Positions 54,201 to 61,744 of a stretch of DNA of 64,000 nucleotides are shown piece by piece. How positions within the stretch are numbered: position 1 is the stretch's first letter; each line of letters begins with the position of its first letter. Location: the NCBI GenBank assembly GCA_025360125.1, contig JANYCU010000033.1, positions 60,189-124,188 of the forward strand, given 5' to 3'. Source of the DNA: Armatimonadota bacterium (lineage in GTDB: Bacteria > Armatimonadota > Fimbriimonadia > Fimbriimonadales > Fimbriimonadaceae). A model generated the notes under the pieces. That model did not search any database and had not been told where the DNA came from. It saw only the letters and a list, made by a program, of their open reading frames with translations. Position numbers and translations under genes: made by a program.

Positions 54201-54674
54201 AGCTTCTAGCTCCAAGCTTTTAGCTTCTAGCAAGAAATAGCTGGTTTATTGCTGTTCCACATCATCAGATTTCAATCTGTTAATGAGTGCAGTAAGCATT
54301 TTGGCAAGCTCACGAGTCCTTTGTTGCAGGTGATCGACTGAATCGACAAAGCCAAGGTCTTGCGCAATTATGAGTTGCGTTTCGAGTTCTTGAACTGATC
54401 CAATGCTGATATATAGAAACCTAACAAAATCCTTGTTGCTGCTCCGACCGTGTCCTTCCGCAATATTGGATGGAATCGAAGTGGCTGCCCTTTCCATTTG
54501 ATTTGACAATCCAAATCTCTGGCTTTTCGGAAATGTTTTGGTCAAATTGAAAATCAGTGGACATAATTGTCTGCCTTTCTGCCAAACCAGTAATTCCTGG
54601 TAATCGGACTTCCTCATCGAATAATTCTAACTTATTGGCTTCTGCTAGAAGCTAGTAGCTCAAAGCTAGAAGCT
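54201..54674. mobile_element. Candidate element: four-helix-bundle gene between 32-bp inverted repeats
   Basis: Left arm 54201-54232 and right arm 54643-54674 are reverse complements at 27 of 32 positions; both contain AGCTTCTAGC twice. The only gene between them is the four-helix-bundle protein. 23S rRNA intervening sequences coding for this protein family have the same plan. The element begins six bp after fabI stops and ends exactly at the next gene's stop, as if inserted into the gap. Confidence 0.5.
54246..54617 (-). CDS. Four-helix-bundle protein (23S rRNA intervening-sequence protein family)
   Basis: 123 residues. The family signature is clear: YQELLVWQKGRQLCPLIFNL, LSNQMERAATSIPSNIAEG, GRSSNKDFVRFLYISIGSV, ELETQLIIAQDLGF. 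Members form pentameric four-helix bundles and were first seen inside intervening sequences of 23S rRNA genes; free-standing copies are common and their role is unknown. Here the gene is free-standing but flanked on both sides by 32-bp inverted repeats. Confidence 0.88.
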   Translation of the reverse strand: MRKSDYQELLVWQKGRQLCPLIFNLTKTFPKSQRFGLSNQMERAATSIPSNIAEGHGRSSNKDFVRFLYISIGSVQELETQLIIAQDLGFVDSVDHLQQRTRELAKMLTALINRLKSDDVEQQ

Positions 54675-56435
54675 TCACCGTCCGCCTAATCCTGACAGCG
54701 TAACGCCTTCAATAAAGTACTTCTGTGCGAAGAAGAAGACGGCCACAACCGGGACGACGGTCATCGCAGTGAACGCCATCAAGAGGCCAGGCTCGCCATC
54801 GCCGTCGCGATCACCCTTAAATAGCTGCAAAGCATAGCTGATCGGCATATGTTCGGGTGAGTTGATGTAGATCAGCGGGCCCATGAAGTTGTTCCACGCC
54901 CCTAAGAACGTCCACACAGCGATGACCGCAAGGGCAGGTTTGATCTGCGGCATCATGATGTTCCAAAAGGTCTTGATGTAAGAGCAACCGTCAATTTTCG
55001 CCGCATCCTCGAGCTCCATCGGGATTTGGCTAAAGAACTGTCGCAGCAAGAAGATGTTAAAAGCCGAACCGAAAAAGGCCGGAACCCACAGCGGATATAG
55101 GGTATCAACCCAGCCGAGCGTTCGGTAAATAAGGAACTGCGGCAAGAGGGTTACTGCCCCAGGCAGCATCATCGTCGCCAAAAGAACCGTGAACAACTTG
55201 TCCTTCCCGGGGAATTTCATGCGCGAGAAGCTGTAGGCAACGATTGAGCAACTGAGGATGGTGCCGATCACCCCCATAATCACCAAGAACAAAGTGTTTT
55301 TGAGATAGACCAGACCGTTGGCGGTTTCGAGTGGAAGATACTGAATCGCCTCGGAGTAGTTTTGGGTGCGGAGGCCAACATGGCGCACCGGGGTCGCCTT
55401 CTCGGGAAGCACCGTCACTTCTTGGCCTTTCATCGATTCTGGTTCAAGGATGCTGATGATCTTGTTCCCATTCGACAAGCTATCCTTCTCGAAGCCCTTG
55501 ATCGGTACCTTGTTGACCTCGGCCGTGTAGACGTTCGCTTGTACTGGTACCTCGGTAAGTTGATCGCGGGTGGTGTAGTACGTGATGCCGCGAACCGAAA
55601 GGGGCCGGAAGATGTCCATCTTCATCTTTCCGTTTTCTTCACCGATGCTTACCGCTTCAACTTCGCGGTCATTGTAGCGTCCCGTGAAGTGCTTCTTAGT
55701 CGGATCGGGGTTGATATACGGAATGGTGTCGGTGACCCGAGGGACCCAAATAATTCCCGTCTTGCTTGACATGTCGCGGTCCTCTTTGAAGGATGTGATG
55801 AGGAGAAATAAGAAAGGTAAGCCAAAGATTACGGAGCCGACCACAAGGCTGATTTGGGTGGCGATCGTCTTGGTCCAACCTCGAGCTTTGGCTGAATTCG
55901 CACTCCAACCAATTGCGATCATCGAGAGAACAAAGATGCAGAGGAGATATCCGATAGTAGCGAGCGACAAAGGAATCGCGCCCTTGAGCAGCTTAATCTT
56001 GTTGCCAGGGTCCGTGTGGTAAATGAAAATAAGGCCAATCGCCGCAACGACCGAGATTCCAGCAGTGACTAATCCGCTCGTTTTCTCTGAGTCGGAAATT
56101 GAAAACAGATTTTTGCTTGCCGACCAAATAGCATAGACGACGAGGCCAGTTGCCCACCAAGCCGACCACGGCATAACGAACCAAAAAATCGGCAATTGAA
56201 TGCCACCATGTTCGAATGGCGTTGCAGTCAGAAATCCCAAAAAATACAAGGCTAATGCTAATGGGCCCTTGGTTACTATCCCAGCACGTCGGTGAGTTTC
56301 ATTGGTGGATCTTGCCGCAAGTACGACATCGCGGATGATGATGATGGTTAGGAATAAGGCGATCCAGATGGCCGCAGAACCAATGGCGTACAGCAGGCCA
56401 TCCTTGACTGCAGTTTTCAAAACCTCTGGCTTCAC
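54675..56435 (-). CDS. MalG-type sugar ABC permease with long N-terminal and periplasmic extensions
   Basis: 586 residues from a GTG overlapping the upstream stop (GTGA). Normal MalG-type permeases have about 280. The C-terminal 200 residues are standard: YLKNTLFLVIMGVIGTILSC, FSRMKFPGKDKLFTVLLATM, and the EAA loop ELEDAAKIDGCSYIKTFWNI. In front are about 215 residues with six or so extra helices, then the first MalG helix (IFGLPFLFLLITSFKEDRD) and an inserted soluble domain of about 150 residues (beta-rich, IPYINPDPTKKHFTGRYNDR). It pairs with the fusion protein encoded just upstream. No ATPase is nearby. Confidence 0.85.
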   Translation of the reverse strand: MKPEVLKTAVKDGLLYAIGSAAIWIALFLTIIIIRDVVLAARSTNETHRRAGIVTKGPLALALYFLGFLTATPFEHGGIQLPIFWFVMPWSAWWATGLVVYAIWSASKNLFSISDSEKTSGLVTAGISVVAAIGLIFIYHTDPGNKIKLLKGAIPLSLATIGYLLCIFVLSMIAIGWSANSAKARGWTKTIATQISLVVGSVIFGLPFLFLLITSFKEDRDMSSKTGIIWVPRVTDTIPYINPDPTKKHFTGRYNDREVEAVSIGEENGKMKMDIFRPLSVRGITYYTTRDQLTEVPVQANVYTAEVNKVPIKGFEKDSLSNGNKIISILEPESMKGQEVTVLPEKATPVRHVGLRTQNYSEAIQYLPLETANGLVYLKNTLFLVIMGVIGTILSCSIVAYSFSRMKFPGKDKLFTVLLATMMLPGAVTLLPQFLIYRTLGWVDTLYPLWVPAFFGSAFNIFLLRQFFSQIPMELEDAAKIDGCSYIKTFWNIMMPQIKPALAVIAVWTFLGAWNNFMGPLIYINSPEHMPISYALQLFKGDRDGDGEPGLLMAFTAMTVVPVVAVFFFAQKYFIEGVTLSGLGGR

Positions 56436-58879
56436 GAACTCACCTCGGTATGAACCCAACGATCTTTCAACTTCCATTGGATGAACGTGACAAGCATAAC
56501 CAGGCCGAAAATCAGCCAAGCTAGAGCGGAAGCGTAACCCATCTTGAAGAACGCAAAGGCGTTATTAAAGAGGTGGAAAGCCGGAGTCAGCAGACTGTCG
56601 TCCGGGCCGACTGGTCCGTCGAGGGATGGTCGCATAACATAGACTCGGTCAAACTCTTGCATCGCGCCAATGAACCCGGTCACAAGGTTGAAGAAGATGA
56701 TTGGGCTGAGCTGAGGGAAGGTGATGGACCAGAATTGGCGGTTGCCACTGGCTCCGTCAATCGCCGAGGCTTCGTAGAGCGAAGTAGGGACTCCTTTCAG
56801 TCCGGCAAGCCAAAGGATCATTCCTCCTCCTGCTCCCCAGACTCCTTGCATGATCAAAGCAGGTTTGCTCCATTCGGCCGATTCGAGCCAAGCAGGTGGG
56901 TCGACATGAAGCCACTTGGTAATGGTCTCTACCCAATAGGAATTGATCAAGCCTTTGCCGGGATCGGCAGTCAAAACCCATGTCCAGAGAATGGCACTCG
57001 CCAACACTGGCACGATCGAAGGCATGTAGAAAATGGTGCGATAAACCCGGATTCCACGGGAGGCTGTATTCAACAAAAGGGCGATGGCGAGGCCCGTGCA
57101 GAGGTTCAATGGTACGCCAACGCTGGTCAAATACGCAACATTGGTGAGGGACTTGCTGACCGACTTCCAATCAGCGCCAAACAGGTCTTGATAGTTCTTG
57201 AACCCGACGAAGTGCGCTTCATTGAGTACATCCCATTGCGTAAAACTGAAAAAGAGCGATGCTACCATCGGCCCGATCGTGAGAAGCAAGAACCCGATCA
57301 CCCATGGCGAGACAAACAGATAGGCCCACTTCGCTTCATGTCGCTCAAGCTTCCCGATTCGCGCTCTCGCAAATTGAGTGACGAAAAAGCCAATGAATCC
57401 GACTAATGCCAAAAGGCCAAGGAACGCAGGTATTTGCAGGTTTATAACCGGGTATTTGCCTTTGTTGTAGAAGGCGTCAAGCTCCCGCTGCACTGCAATC
57501 TGGGCATCTTGTAATGCCACCGCTGAAGAAGAGCGTTTTAGGCAGGCAGCTTCAAGGGCTTTGACATGCTCAGACCACAGCACTTGCCCGGCGAAAGTGG
57601 CGGGACGAATTCGACCACTCTGGGCAATTTGCGTATGAGCATCGATGGCTTCGGCGAAATTTGGTGAGGCTGGGCGGAATAATTTTGCCGACGTCACGTT
57701 GGCCTCAATGTTGGCAATCTGCTTGGACATGAATACCCGTCCTCGCATCTTTTCCCAAGCGGCCTGGGCTTTGTTTTCGATCATTCGACCTTCGAATGAC
57801 GTCATGAACTTGATCAGCATCCAAGCGTCCTCGGTGTTTTTTGCACCTTTGGGGATGGCCAACGAGAATCCGCCACACCAAGTAACAAAAGTATCTTTTT
57901 CGTTAGCGAATCGGCCCTTGTGGTTAAATCGATCGTCGGGGACGGGTGCGGGGGTTGCTTCGAAATCAAGTTCGGGTGCGTATCGGCCAAGCGTGTTGAG
58001 TATCCAGTCGCCGTCAATCTTCATCGCGACCTGACCGAGAACAAAGCAGTCATTTTCCTTATTCTGGAAGCCGGATTCAAAGCTCTTTGCTTTTTCGTAG
58101 CCGCCAACGATGTCGTATCCCTTGACAATATAATCCAAGGCTTCCCGTGCTTCGGGAGTGTTCATCGTGCAAGTACGACCGTCGGGACTCAAGAAATTTG
58201 CGTTATTTTGAAAGGCATACATGTAGAGCCATGCATTGCCAAAATTGGGCATAAACCCGGCCCTGATTAACTTCCCAGACTTGTCGAATTTGGTCAGAAT
58301 CTTGCTATAGGCTAGCAGTTCAGACCACGTTCTAGGCGCACGGTTAGGGTCTAGTCCGGCTGCAGTTAAATTTGCCGACTCTTCCTTAAAAACCTTCTTA
58401 TTCCAATAGAGGAGTCGATTGTCTGCCTGGGTCGGAATTGCATAAACTTTGCCTTCGTACGATGCTTCCTGCCACGGAGCGGGATAGTATTGCTCCTTCT
58501 TTGGACAAGTCGGATCGCTTAATGAGTCTCGGGAAATAAGGTCATCCAGCGAACGAAACGCACCACGTGAAGCCCAGTCCGAAATAGTAAATCGGTCTTG
58601 GCGAATAGCGTCTGGGGCTACGTTGCCAACAATTGAAGTCATCAGCTTCTGGGGGTCCATGTTTCCTGCTCCCATGCTCAAAAGCTTGACCTTAATTTCG
58701 GGATGGAGGCGTTCGAATTCCCGAATGACCGCGTCTTGTCCCTTCGTGTCGGGGCCAAGGGAAAGCCCCCACAAAATGACTTCACGTTTGCCGTCCAATG
58801 TCGCGGGTTGGGCTTGTGCGCTTGCCGAAGTAGACCATAAGGCCAGGAGGCAAGTTAAAAAAGCAAACGTGTTCTTCAT
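56432..58879 (-). CDS. Fused sugar-binding protein + MalF-type ABC permease
   Basis: About 815 residues from the ATG at 58879 (KNTFAFLTCLLALWSTSASA signal). Residues 25-480 are a family 1 solute-binding protein (VILWGLSLGPDTKGQDAVIR, AIPTQADNRLLYWNKKVF, GGFSLAIPKGAKNTEDAWML). A helix (LGLLALVGFIGFFVTQFA) leads to the MalF-like permease (WAYLFVSPWVIGFLLLTIGP, FYMPSIVPVLASAILWTW, EAA loop LYEASAIDGASGNRQFW). In CUT1 importers the two are normally separate genes, so the binding protein here is tethered to its own channel. Start overlaps none; GTTCTA is at -12 to -7. Confidence 0.9.
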   Translation of the reverse strand: MKNTFAFLTCLLALWSTSASAQAQPATLDGKREVILWGLSLGPDTKGQDAVIREFERLHPEIKVKLLSMGAGNMDPQKLMTSIVGNVAPDAIRQDRFTISDWASRGAFRSLDDLISRDSLSDPTCPKKEQYYPAPWQEASYEGKVYAIPTQADNRLLYWNKKVFKEESANLTAAGLDPNRAPRTWSELLAYSKILTKFDKSGKLIRAGFMPNFGNAWLYMYAFQNNANFLSPDGRTCTMNTPEAREALDYIVKGYDIVGGYEKAKSFESGFQNKENDCFVLGQVAMKIDGDWILNTLGRYAPELDFEATPAPVPDDRFNHKGRFANEKDTFVTWCGGFSLAIPKGAKNTEDAWMLIKFMTSFEGRMIENKAQAAWEKMRGRVFMSKQIANIEANVTSAKLFRPASPNFAEAIDAHTQIAQSGRIRPATFAGQVLWSEHVKALEAACLKRSSSAVALQDAQIAVQRELDAFYNKGKYPVINLQIPAFLGLLALVGFIGFFVTQFARARIGKLERHEAKWAYLFVSPWVIGFLLLTIGPMVASLFFSFTQWDVLNEAHFVGFKNYQDLFGADWKSVSKSLTNVAYLTSVGVPLNLCTGLAIALLLNTASRGIRVYRTIFYMPSIVPVLASAILWTWVLTADPGKGLINSYWVETITKWLHVDPPAWLESAEWSKPALIMQGVWGAGGGMILWLAGLKGVPTSLYEASAIDGASGNRQFWSITFPQLSPIIFFNLVTGFIGAMQEFDRVYVMRPSLDGPVGPDDSLLTPAFHLFNNAFAFFKMGYASALAWLIFGLVMLVTFIQWKLKDRWVHTEVSS

Positions 58880-58885
58880 CGACCT

Positions 58886-58891
58886 TAGAAC
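58886..58891 (-). promoter_or_regulatory. GTTCTA at -12 to -7 of the binding-protein/permease fusion
   Basis: Minus strand GTTCTA, six bases (aggtcg), ATG at 58879. Same placement as at 5719 and 30706. Confidence 0.35.
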
Positions 58892-58991
58892 TGTATTAAA
58901 GCCTATCTTGACTGCGACAATGAATTCTTTCTGGAATTCATTGCGGAAAAATTGTGAAGTAAAGGTGGCCAGTGGTACCCTCACAGGTTCT

Positions 58992-60269
58992 GTGGAAGCA
59001 ACAAACTCTCAAGAAAAGAAATCAAAGCCGAATCTATTCCCACTGGTTTTCACGGTTTTTCTTGACCTCCTAGGGTTTGCGATGTTTATTCCAGACCTCC
59101 AACTTCGCGGAAAGCAACTGGCGATTGGCTTTCTGGGACTGCCCGAAGGAGCCATTCAAGTAGGGCTGATGGTTGGGCTGGGTCAATCGGTCTACTCGAT
59201 TGCCCAACTCTTGACCGGAACATGGCTTGGTCGATTGAGTGATACCAATGGAAGGCGAATTGTCCTGTTGATCAGCAGTGCACTTTCGGTGGTGGCCTAT
59301 TTGCTTTATGCTCAGGCTCACAATGTTTTCTTGCTGTACTTGTCACGGGCCCTTTCCGGTGTCGCTGCCGCAAACCTTGGTGTGGCATTTGCGTACGTTG
59401 CCGATGTCACCGAGCCAGAAGAGCGATCGTCGAAGCTTGGAATGTTAGGTGCCGCATTCGGCTTAGGATTTGTTATCGGCCCCGCGCTAGGTGCCGGACT
59501 GCTCTCAATCGGACATGACAGCCCGGCGATGTTGGGTTATTTCGCCGCTGGCCTTTCGCTCATTAACCTTGGGCTAATCTACAAGTTTGTTCCAGAGTCA
59601 AACTTTAATCGATTGATTAGCGAGCGGACATCCCTCGTTCAGAATATTTCTGGGGCCGTTGCAGTCAAGGGGCTGGGGATCTTGCTGCTGATGTTCTTCA
59701 TGATGAACTTGGCGTTTACGAACCTTGAAACTACGTTTTTCCAACTCTTGGAAGCCAAAAACTGGATCTTTCATATTCCCTCTGACAAGGTTAAACAGGT
59801 CGGAGCCGTGATCCTGACGGTTGTTGGAATTACCGGAGTCATCACCCAAGGTGGGCTGGTGCGATTGATCGTACCGAAATTAGGAGAGTTAAAGACGGTT
59901 CGATTTTTCTACTGCCTGTTCATACCCGTCTTTCTATCTTTTCCTTATTTCCACTTTTACTGGCCCGGGCTCCTGGGCACGATCATGTTGGGTGTAACGA
60001 ATGGATTGGCTGGACCGAGCATGAACGCTTTGGTGTCTCAGCGAGCACCGAAGAACATGCAAGGAAGCATCATGGGCTTGACGCAATCGCTTGGGTCTCT
60101 GGCTCGAGTTATTGGTCCACTCTTGGCAAATTTCCTCTTCCAAATTCGTCCATCGTATCCTTATTTGTATGGTGCGGCCCTCGCATGTATTCCCGCCGTG
60201 CTTTCATGGGTTATTCTAAAGCCTGTTCCACGAGAGCAGACGGATCCACTCATTGTTGGCGTCCATTAG
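58992..60269 (+). CDS. MFS transporter (TetA-like drug/metabolite exporter)
   Basis: About 425 residues from GTG 58992 (GTG 58965 is also possible; the frame is open to 58623 but that lies over the divergent fusion gene). Twelve helices. FLDLLGFAMFIPDLQLRGKQ resembles the TetA start, and GTWLGRLSDTNGRRIVLLIS is motif A (G-x-L-x-D-x-x-G-R-R). SMNALVSQRAPKNMQGSIMG and LGSLARVIGPLLANFLF fit the DHA1 family. Substrate unknown. Confidence 0.85.
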   Translation: MEATNSQEKKSKPNLFPLVFTVFLDLLGFAMFIPDLQLRGKQLAIGFLGLPEGAIQVGLMVGLGQSVYSIAQLLTGTWLGRLSDTNGRRIVLLISSALSVVAYLLYAQAHNVFLLYLSRALSGVAAANLGVAFAYVADVTEPEERSSKLGMLGAAFGLGFVIGPALGAGLLSIGHDSPAMLGYFAAGLSLINLGLIYKFVPESNFNRLISERTSLVQNISGAVAVKGLGILLLMFFMMNLAFTNLETTFFQLLEAKNWIFHIPSDKVKQVGAVILTVVGITGVITQGGLVRLIVPKLGELKTVRFFYCLFIPVFLSFPYFHFYWPGLLGTIMLGVTNGLAGPSMNALVSQRAPKNMQGSIMGLTQSLGSLARVIGPLLANFLFQIRPSYPYLYGAALACIPAVLSWVILKPVPREQTDPLIVGVH

Positions 60270-60285
60270 TGTAGGAGTGTTGGCA

Positions 60286-60654
60286 ATGCAAAAAGAAACG
60301 AAAGAGGTTCCCACAATTGTTGAGGTTGCCCCAGGCTCCAGTCTAGACTCAAGGCAAGACTCAAAAAGAGATTGGTTGGGCTCGCTCGTTGGACTCTCCA
60401 TCGTCCTCGGTGGCATGGCCATTCTTTACAGCGTCTTTCGTGAAGCCCTGCACCTGTTTACGACTCCTCCGGCGGTATCCCTGAATGTTAAACCGGGTCA
60501 GCCAATCGAGATTTCGAGCGCATTTAACTCAGTTTTCGGTGTAGTTTTGAAGGTCATTCTGCTGGTAATCATGGCTTGGCTTGGCTCAGTTATCACCAAC
60601 CGAGGAATTTTCCTTTATAGTCAAAGTAGGTCTGGCCGAGCTCTCCGGGACTAA
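60286..60654 (+). CDS. Small two-TM protein
   Basis: 122 residues from the ATG at 60286 (GGAG eight bases upstream). A charged N-terminus (QKETKEVPTIVEVAPG) precedes helix 1 (SLVGLSIVLGGMAILYSVF), a short extracytoplasmic stretch (SLNVKPGQPIEISSAFN) and helix 2 (VLKVILLVIMAWLGSVI). No family recognised. Sixteen bp after the MFS gene, so a likely operon partner. Confidence 0.7.
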   Translation: MQKETKEVPTIVEVAPGSSLDSRQDSKRDWLGSLVGLSIVLGGMAILYSVFREALHLFTTPPAVSLNVKPGQPIEISSAFNSVFGVVLKVILLVIMAWLGSVITNRGIFLYSQSRSGRALRD

Positions 60655-60661
60655 AGTCCCG
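60646..60661 (+). terminator. Hairpin overlapping the stop of the small two-TM gene
   Basis: CGGGACT-aa-AGTCCCG; the TAA stop codon lies across the loop. Not followed by a U-run, so it may be a palindromic repeat rather than a terminator. Confidence 0.45.
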
Positions 60662-60688
60662 ACCAGTAAATTTGCCTGTTAAGAGGTC

Positions 60689-60713
60689 AAAACCTCATGA
60701 ATTGTGTCAGGTT
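60689..60713 (+). promoter_or_regulatory. PEP-CTERM upstream element, copy 3
   Basis: AAAACCTCATGAATTGTG then TCAGGTT (continuing TTTCAG). AAAACCT and AGGTTTT form an inverted repeat with a 13-base spacer. It sits 12 bp upstream of the -35 box, a typical activator position. Confidence 0.6.
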
Positions 60714-60725
60714 TTTCAGAAACGA

Positions 60726-60754
60726 TTGCGTACCCCACAATTTCGCGCTATCAT
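60726..60754 (+). promoter_or_regulatory. Housekeeping-type promoter of PEP-CTERM gene 3
   Basis: TTGCGT, 17-bp spacer, TATCAT. It would give a leader of about 40 bases before the ATG at 60801, unlike the leaderless genes. Confidence 0.55.
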
Positions 60755-60800
60755 AAAAACCTGCAGATTCTCGGATCTGTTTTTTGAGGTTATCATCAAT

Positions 60801-61541
60801 ATGAATTTGGGCAAATTTACCCGTGGCGCGGCACTAACCGCATTTGCAACATGTGCGCTGTTTGCAAATGCTCAATCTCGAACCGCCAGTATGTACTGGA
60901 ACAAATTTGGAGATGCGGCAACCGCAGCTCCGTCGTTTGTCGATGTCACAGCTGGATCAACCGTCACACTTAGCTTTTACTTGACCACAACTGGTTTTAC
61001 GACAAACCTGGCTGGTGTTTCGGCAATGATCGGCTTTGACACCGCAACCTCTACGGGTGCAGGTGCAACACCTGCTGGCAGCGGAATCACCGTTGCCCAT
61101 GGTGGCACAAACGCAGTCCCAACTGGCATCCCGTTGACCTGGAATCCAACACCATTTAGTGGTGGATTCATCATCAACGAATTCGGTGGTGGCTCTGATA
61201 CAACGTCAAACCCACGACCATTTGGACTTTGGACGGCGAATCAGACGGTCGCTGACTTTGGTTATACGAATGCACCAAACGTTAAAATGTTTGATTTGAC
61301 CTTTACGGTATCCAACACTTTAGTTGCTGGAGATCTTCGCCCAATCACGATATTTAAGTCACCAAACCAACCCGGCGCTTGGGATTCCAACGTATCTGAC
61401 TCGACCTTCCCAACTGCCAACACCGCGTTCGCGCCAGCGTATGTTGCTAACCTTCGAGTCGTCAATCCTGTTCCAGAGCCTGCAACAATTGCAGTTCTTG
61501 GCTTGGGCGTTGTCGCTCTTCTTCGACGACGAAAGAAATAA
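60801..61541 (+). CDS. PEP-CTERM sorting-domain protein 3
   Basis: About 246 residues: signal peptide (TRGAALTAFATCALFANAQS), a Thr/Ser/Ala-rich beta body resembling a cohesin-like or jelly-roll domain (TAGSTVTLSFYLTTTGF, GVSAMIGFDTATSTGAG), and the tail VPEPATIAVLGLGVVALLRR with a basic end. ATG at 60801 has GAGG about 12 bases upstream. Surface or matrix protein. It is preceded by a promoter and the shared PEP-CTERM element, and followed by a hairpin. Confidence 0.87.
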   Translation: MNLGKFTRGAALTAFATCALFANAQSRTASMYWNKFGDAATAAPSFVDVTAGSTVTLSFYLTTTGFTTNLAGVSAMIGFDTATSTGAGATPAGSGITVAHGGTNAVPTGIPLTWNPTPFSGGFIINEFGGGSDTTSNPRPFGLWTANQTVADFGYTNAPNVKMFDLTFTVSNTLVAGDLRPITIFKSPNQPGAWDSNVSDSTFPTANTAFAPAYVANLRVVNPVPEPATIAVLGLGVVALLRRRKK

Positions 61542-61553
61542 CCCAATTCATTG

Positions 61554-61589
61554 GTTCCTGCAATTCGGCTCAGACTGGGTTGCAGGAAC
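61554..61589 (+). terminator. Hairpin after PEP-CTERM gene 3
   Basis: Perfect 10-bp stem GTTCCTGCAA / TTGCAGGAAC with a 16-base loop, 12 bp past the stop codon. The trailing sequence cttctta is only mildly T-rich. Confidence 0.55.
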
Positions 61590-61744
61590 TTCTTACACTG
61601 AAAGGTCCTATTTCCTCCTTCTCTGCAAGGACTGAATGTGTTAAGAAGCTATAAAGGCTCAAGAAGCCAAGACAGAACTCACTTGTTGACTGATTTTCCT
61701 CAGTCAATCCATCTTAGGGAACTTATTTTAGGAGAATTCTAATC

